Part shown: positions 63,301 to 64,000 of the stretch, in pieces
Position numbering within the stretch: position 1 is the stretch's first letter
Layout of the letters: each line of letters begins with the position of its first letter
Assembly: GCF_002078875.1 (NCBI RefSeq)
Contig: NC_034414.1
Span: forward strand, 9,795,783 to 9,859,782
Origin: Numida meleagris
Lineage: Eukaryota > Chordata > Aves > Galliformes > Numididae
DNA: 64,000 nt
Reading direction: 5' to 3'
Notes under the pieces: generated by a model
Databases searched by the model: none
Told to the model about the DNA's origin: nothing
What the model saw: only the letters and a program-made list of their open reading frames with translations
Translations under genes and position numbers: made by a program

Positions 63301-63773
63301 GGTTTGCAAGACCAACACATTCAAAATCATGAAAGAGATATCCAAAACCAAGAGAGGGATTTAATCATCACGAGAGTTTAGAGGTCTGATTACTAATTCC
63401 TGAGTCTCTTTGATGTGATCAATCTGTAGGATGTACTAGGAAGAAAAAAAACAAAACAACGCACATGCACACGCACAAAAAAACCTCAAACCAAATGCCC
63501 CTGCTTCATATAATCAAATTGTTCCAAGTTCTGAATTTTTAGAAATAACATCAAGGTTTATAAATTACTAGTTTGGCAGTTCTGTTCCTGACCTACAGTA
63601 GTGGTTCTGGTCGTTGACACTATTGCTTTATGTTCCTCAGCGACTGAAGACGAGGCAAGTGAGTTTCCCTTACTTTGTCCGGTGCACGCTCAAGAACCGC
63701 TCAAGCTCTTCTGTGAGTCCTGTGATATCCTCACATGCAGCAGCTGCCTGCTGACAGACCATAAGGAACACAG
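48140..63773 (+). CDS. TRIM66: TRIM66 (TIF1-delta), N-terminal part: RING, B-box 1, B-box 2
   Basis: TRIM66 is a nuclear TIF1-family chromatin cofactor. Mammalian forms have B-boxes, a coiled coil, a PHD finger and a bromodomain, and bind HP1. Four exons (48140-48359, 57149-57252, 59523-59670, 63641-63773) chain in frame for about 201 codons and leave two bases for an exon beyond the window. From the first ATG, residues 28-82 form an intact C3HC4 RING ([18 protein letters not shown]). Residues 110-142 form B-box 1 (CSTC...CTSC...CSTC...HRH). Residues 169-201 form B-box 2 (CPVH...CESC...CSSC...HKEH). There are two possible starts: 48140 (in-frame TGA at 48122) and 48194 (atgg, better context, just after a tcag acceptor at 48181-48184). 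TRIM24, 28 and 33 are related, but the RPL27A/DENND2B synteny points to TRIM66. Confidence 0.92.
48360..57148 (+). other. TRIM66 intron, 8.8 kb, no clear features
   Basis: Unique-looking AT-rich DNA with T or A runs near 52410, 56605, 57029 and 57127. I recognise no CR1 and can support no nested gene. Short open frames (for example 51211-51531 minus and 53872-54198 minus) look like chance. Confidence 0.6.
57149..57252 (+). CDS. TRIM66: TRIM66 exon: end of RING
   Basis: A long T tract and taatgtag acceptor precede it, and the donor is gtgagt. It encodes [20 protein letters not shown] then [14 protein letters not shown], supplying the last two RING cysteines (CPVC) and a TIF1-like VVENCFLKD segment. 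It ends in phase 0. Confidence 0.93.
57253..59522 (+). other. TRIM66 intron, no features seen
   Basis: 2.3 kb, AT-rich, including a TATTATTATAATATT stretch near 57520. No gene or mobile element recognised. Confidence 0.65.
59523..59670 (+). CDS. TRIM66: TRIM66 exon: B-box 1
   Basis: The acceptor is cttcttag and the donor gtactg. It encodes [20 protein letters not shown], then [20 protein letters not shown] and LSVSLKGCT. It closely matches the start of the commonly cited human TRIM66 protein (SECKEKRAAHILCTYCNRWL). Confidence 0.95.
60645..60775 (-). mobile_element. CR1 LINE 3'-end fragment, degenerate
   Basis: On the + strand: aatcacagaatcaatcacca, aggtttcagatcatccagtc, caaccgttcacctttcacca, later cttgaacacttccagggaca. 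This is the reverse complement of a CR1 tail and 3' UTR. Confidence 0.85.
61796..61915. repeat. TA-rich minisatellite with three 17-mer units
   Basis: The 17-mer agtttgtattgggatat occurs at 61796, 61833 and 61882, separated by (TA)n of varying length. An inverted copy of the core (tacaaact) lies at 61865-61872, so the tract could fold into a cruciform. It is probably an expanded microsatellite with duplicated flank. Confidence 0.85.
63641..63773 (+). CDS. TRIM66: TRIM66 exon: B-box 2
   Basis: The acceptor is gttcctcag and the donor gtacca. It encodes [20 protein letters not shown], then [20 protein letters not shown] and KEHR. All B-box 2 zinc ligands are present. The coiled-coil exons should follow beyond the window. 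Confidence 0.95.
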
Positions 63774-64000
63774 GTACCAGACACTGATTGCTTCATGTAT
63801 TTTCATGATCCTATCTAAAAACATAGCTAATTTAGACTTAAAACTGCTCCATTTGCATTTCCTAGCAACTGAAGTTTCAGGATAGTCTAGCTTCATAGCC
63901 ACAACAAACTCAGGTCCATTGTCTTTTGCTCAATGAGTGTAACACATAAGTTATAGTTTGTACAGAATTCTATGCAGTTTTCAGCAGTGAGTACCTTCCA
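63774..64000 (+). other. Start of the next TRIM66 intron
   Basis: Sequence after the gtacca donor up to the window edge, with no features seen. Confidence 0.8.

Larger units (their letters stand above)
59671..63640 (+). other. TRIM66 intron with CR1 fragment and AT-rich repeat
   Basis: 4.0 kb. It holds a minus-strand CR1 tail (60645-60775) and a TA-rich tract with a thrice-repeated 17-mer (61796-61915). The remainder is unremarkable. Confidence 0.7.

Overview
The window is vertebrate nuclear DNA, very probably from a bird and most likely a galliform. The evidence is compact GT-AG genes, several CR1-type LINE fragments in both orientations (two recognisable in their coding part, one ending in the avian-style ATTCTATG octamer tail), and a gene order DENND2B - RPL27A - TRIM66 that matches human 11p15.4. 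It contains no bacterial operons, CRISPR arrays or plasmid features.

Region 1 (1 to about 40.9 kb): the 3' half of DENND2B (older name ST5) on the + strand. Fourteen coding exons, all with canonical splice sites and with phases that chain without a break, encode the last 522 residues: an acidic linker, then the u-, c- and dDENN domains of a Rab guanine-nucleotide exchange factor. The stop is at 40177-40179, followed by a 3' UTR with a strong polyadenylation signal at 40870. The introns are mostly featureless AT-rich DNA with CR1 fragments (1.76-3.2, 9.3, 30.05-30.6, 31.0 and 32.6 kb). The largest intron is 14.9 kb (21178-36057).

Region 2 (about 41.8 to 45.2 kb): a complete RPL27A gene on the + strand, with five coding exons giving exactly 148 codons plus stop. 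It starts in a CpG-rich promoter carrying four TCTCGCGAGA-like elements and a pyrimidine-rich start. Introns 3 and 4 each hold an H/ACA snoRNA of the SNORA3 type, so the gene makes both a ribosomal protein and guide RNAs.

Region 3 (about 48.1 kb to the end): the 5' coding part of TRIM66 on the + strand. Four exons encode an intact C3HC4 RING, B-box 1 and B-box 2. The coiled coil, PHD and bromodomain exons would lie beyond the window. The promoter and first untranslated exon are not evident.

The three genes do not form a pathway; they are syntenic neighbours. The most interesting points are the helically spaced TCTCGCGAGA array at the RPL27A promoter, the intact RING in TRIM66 (a family member often listed as RING-less in mammals), the orientation of RPL27A relative to its neighbours, and the duplicated snoRNAs. 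I found no convincing novel system. Everything is read by eye from translation, splice signals and remembered family sequences; no alignment or database search was run.
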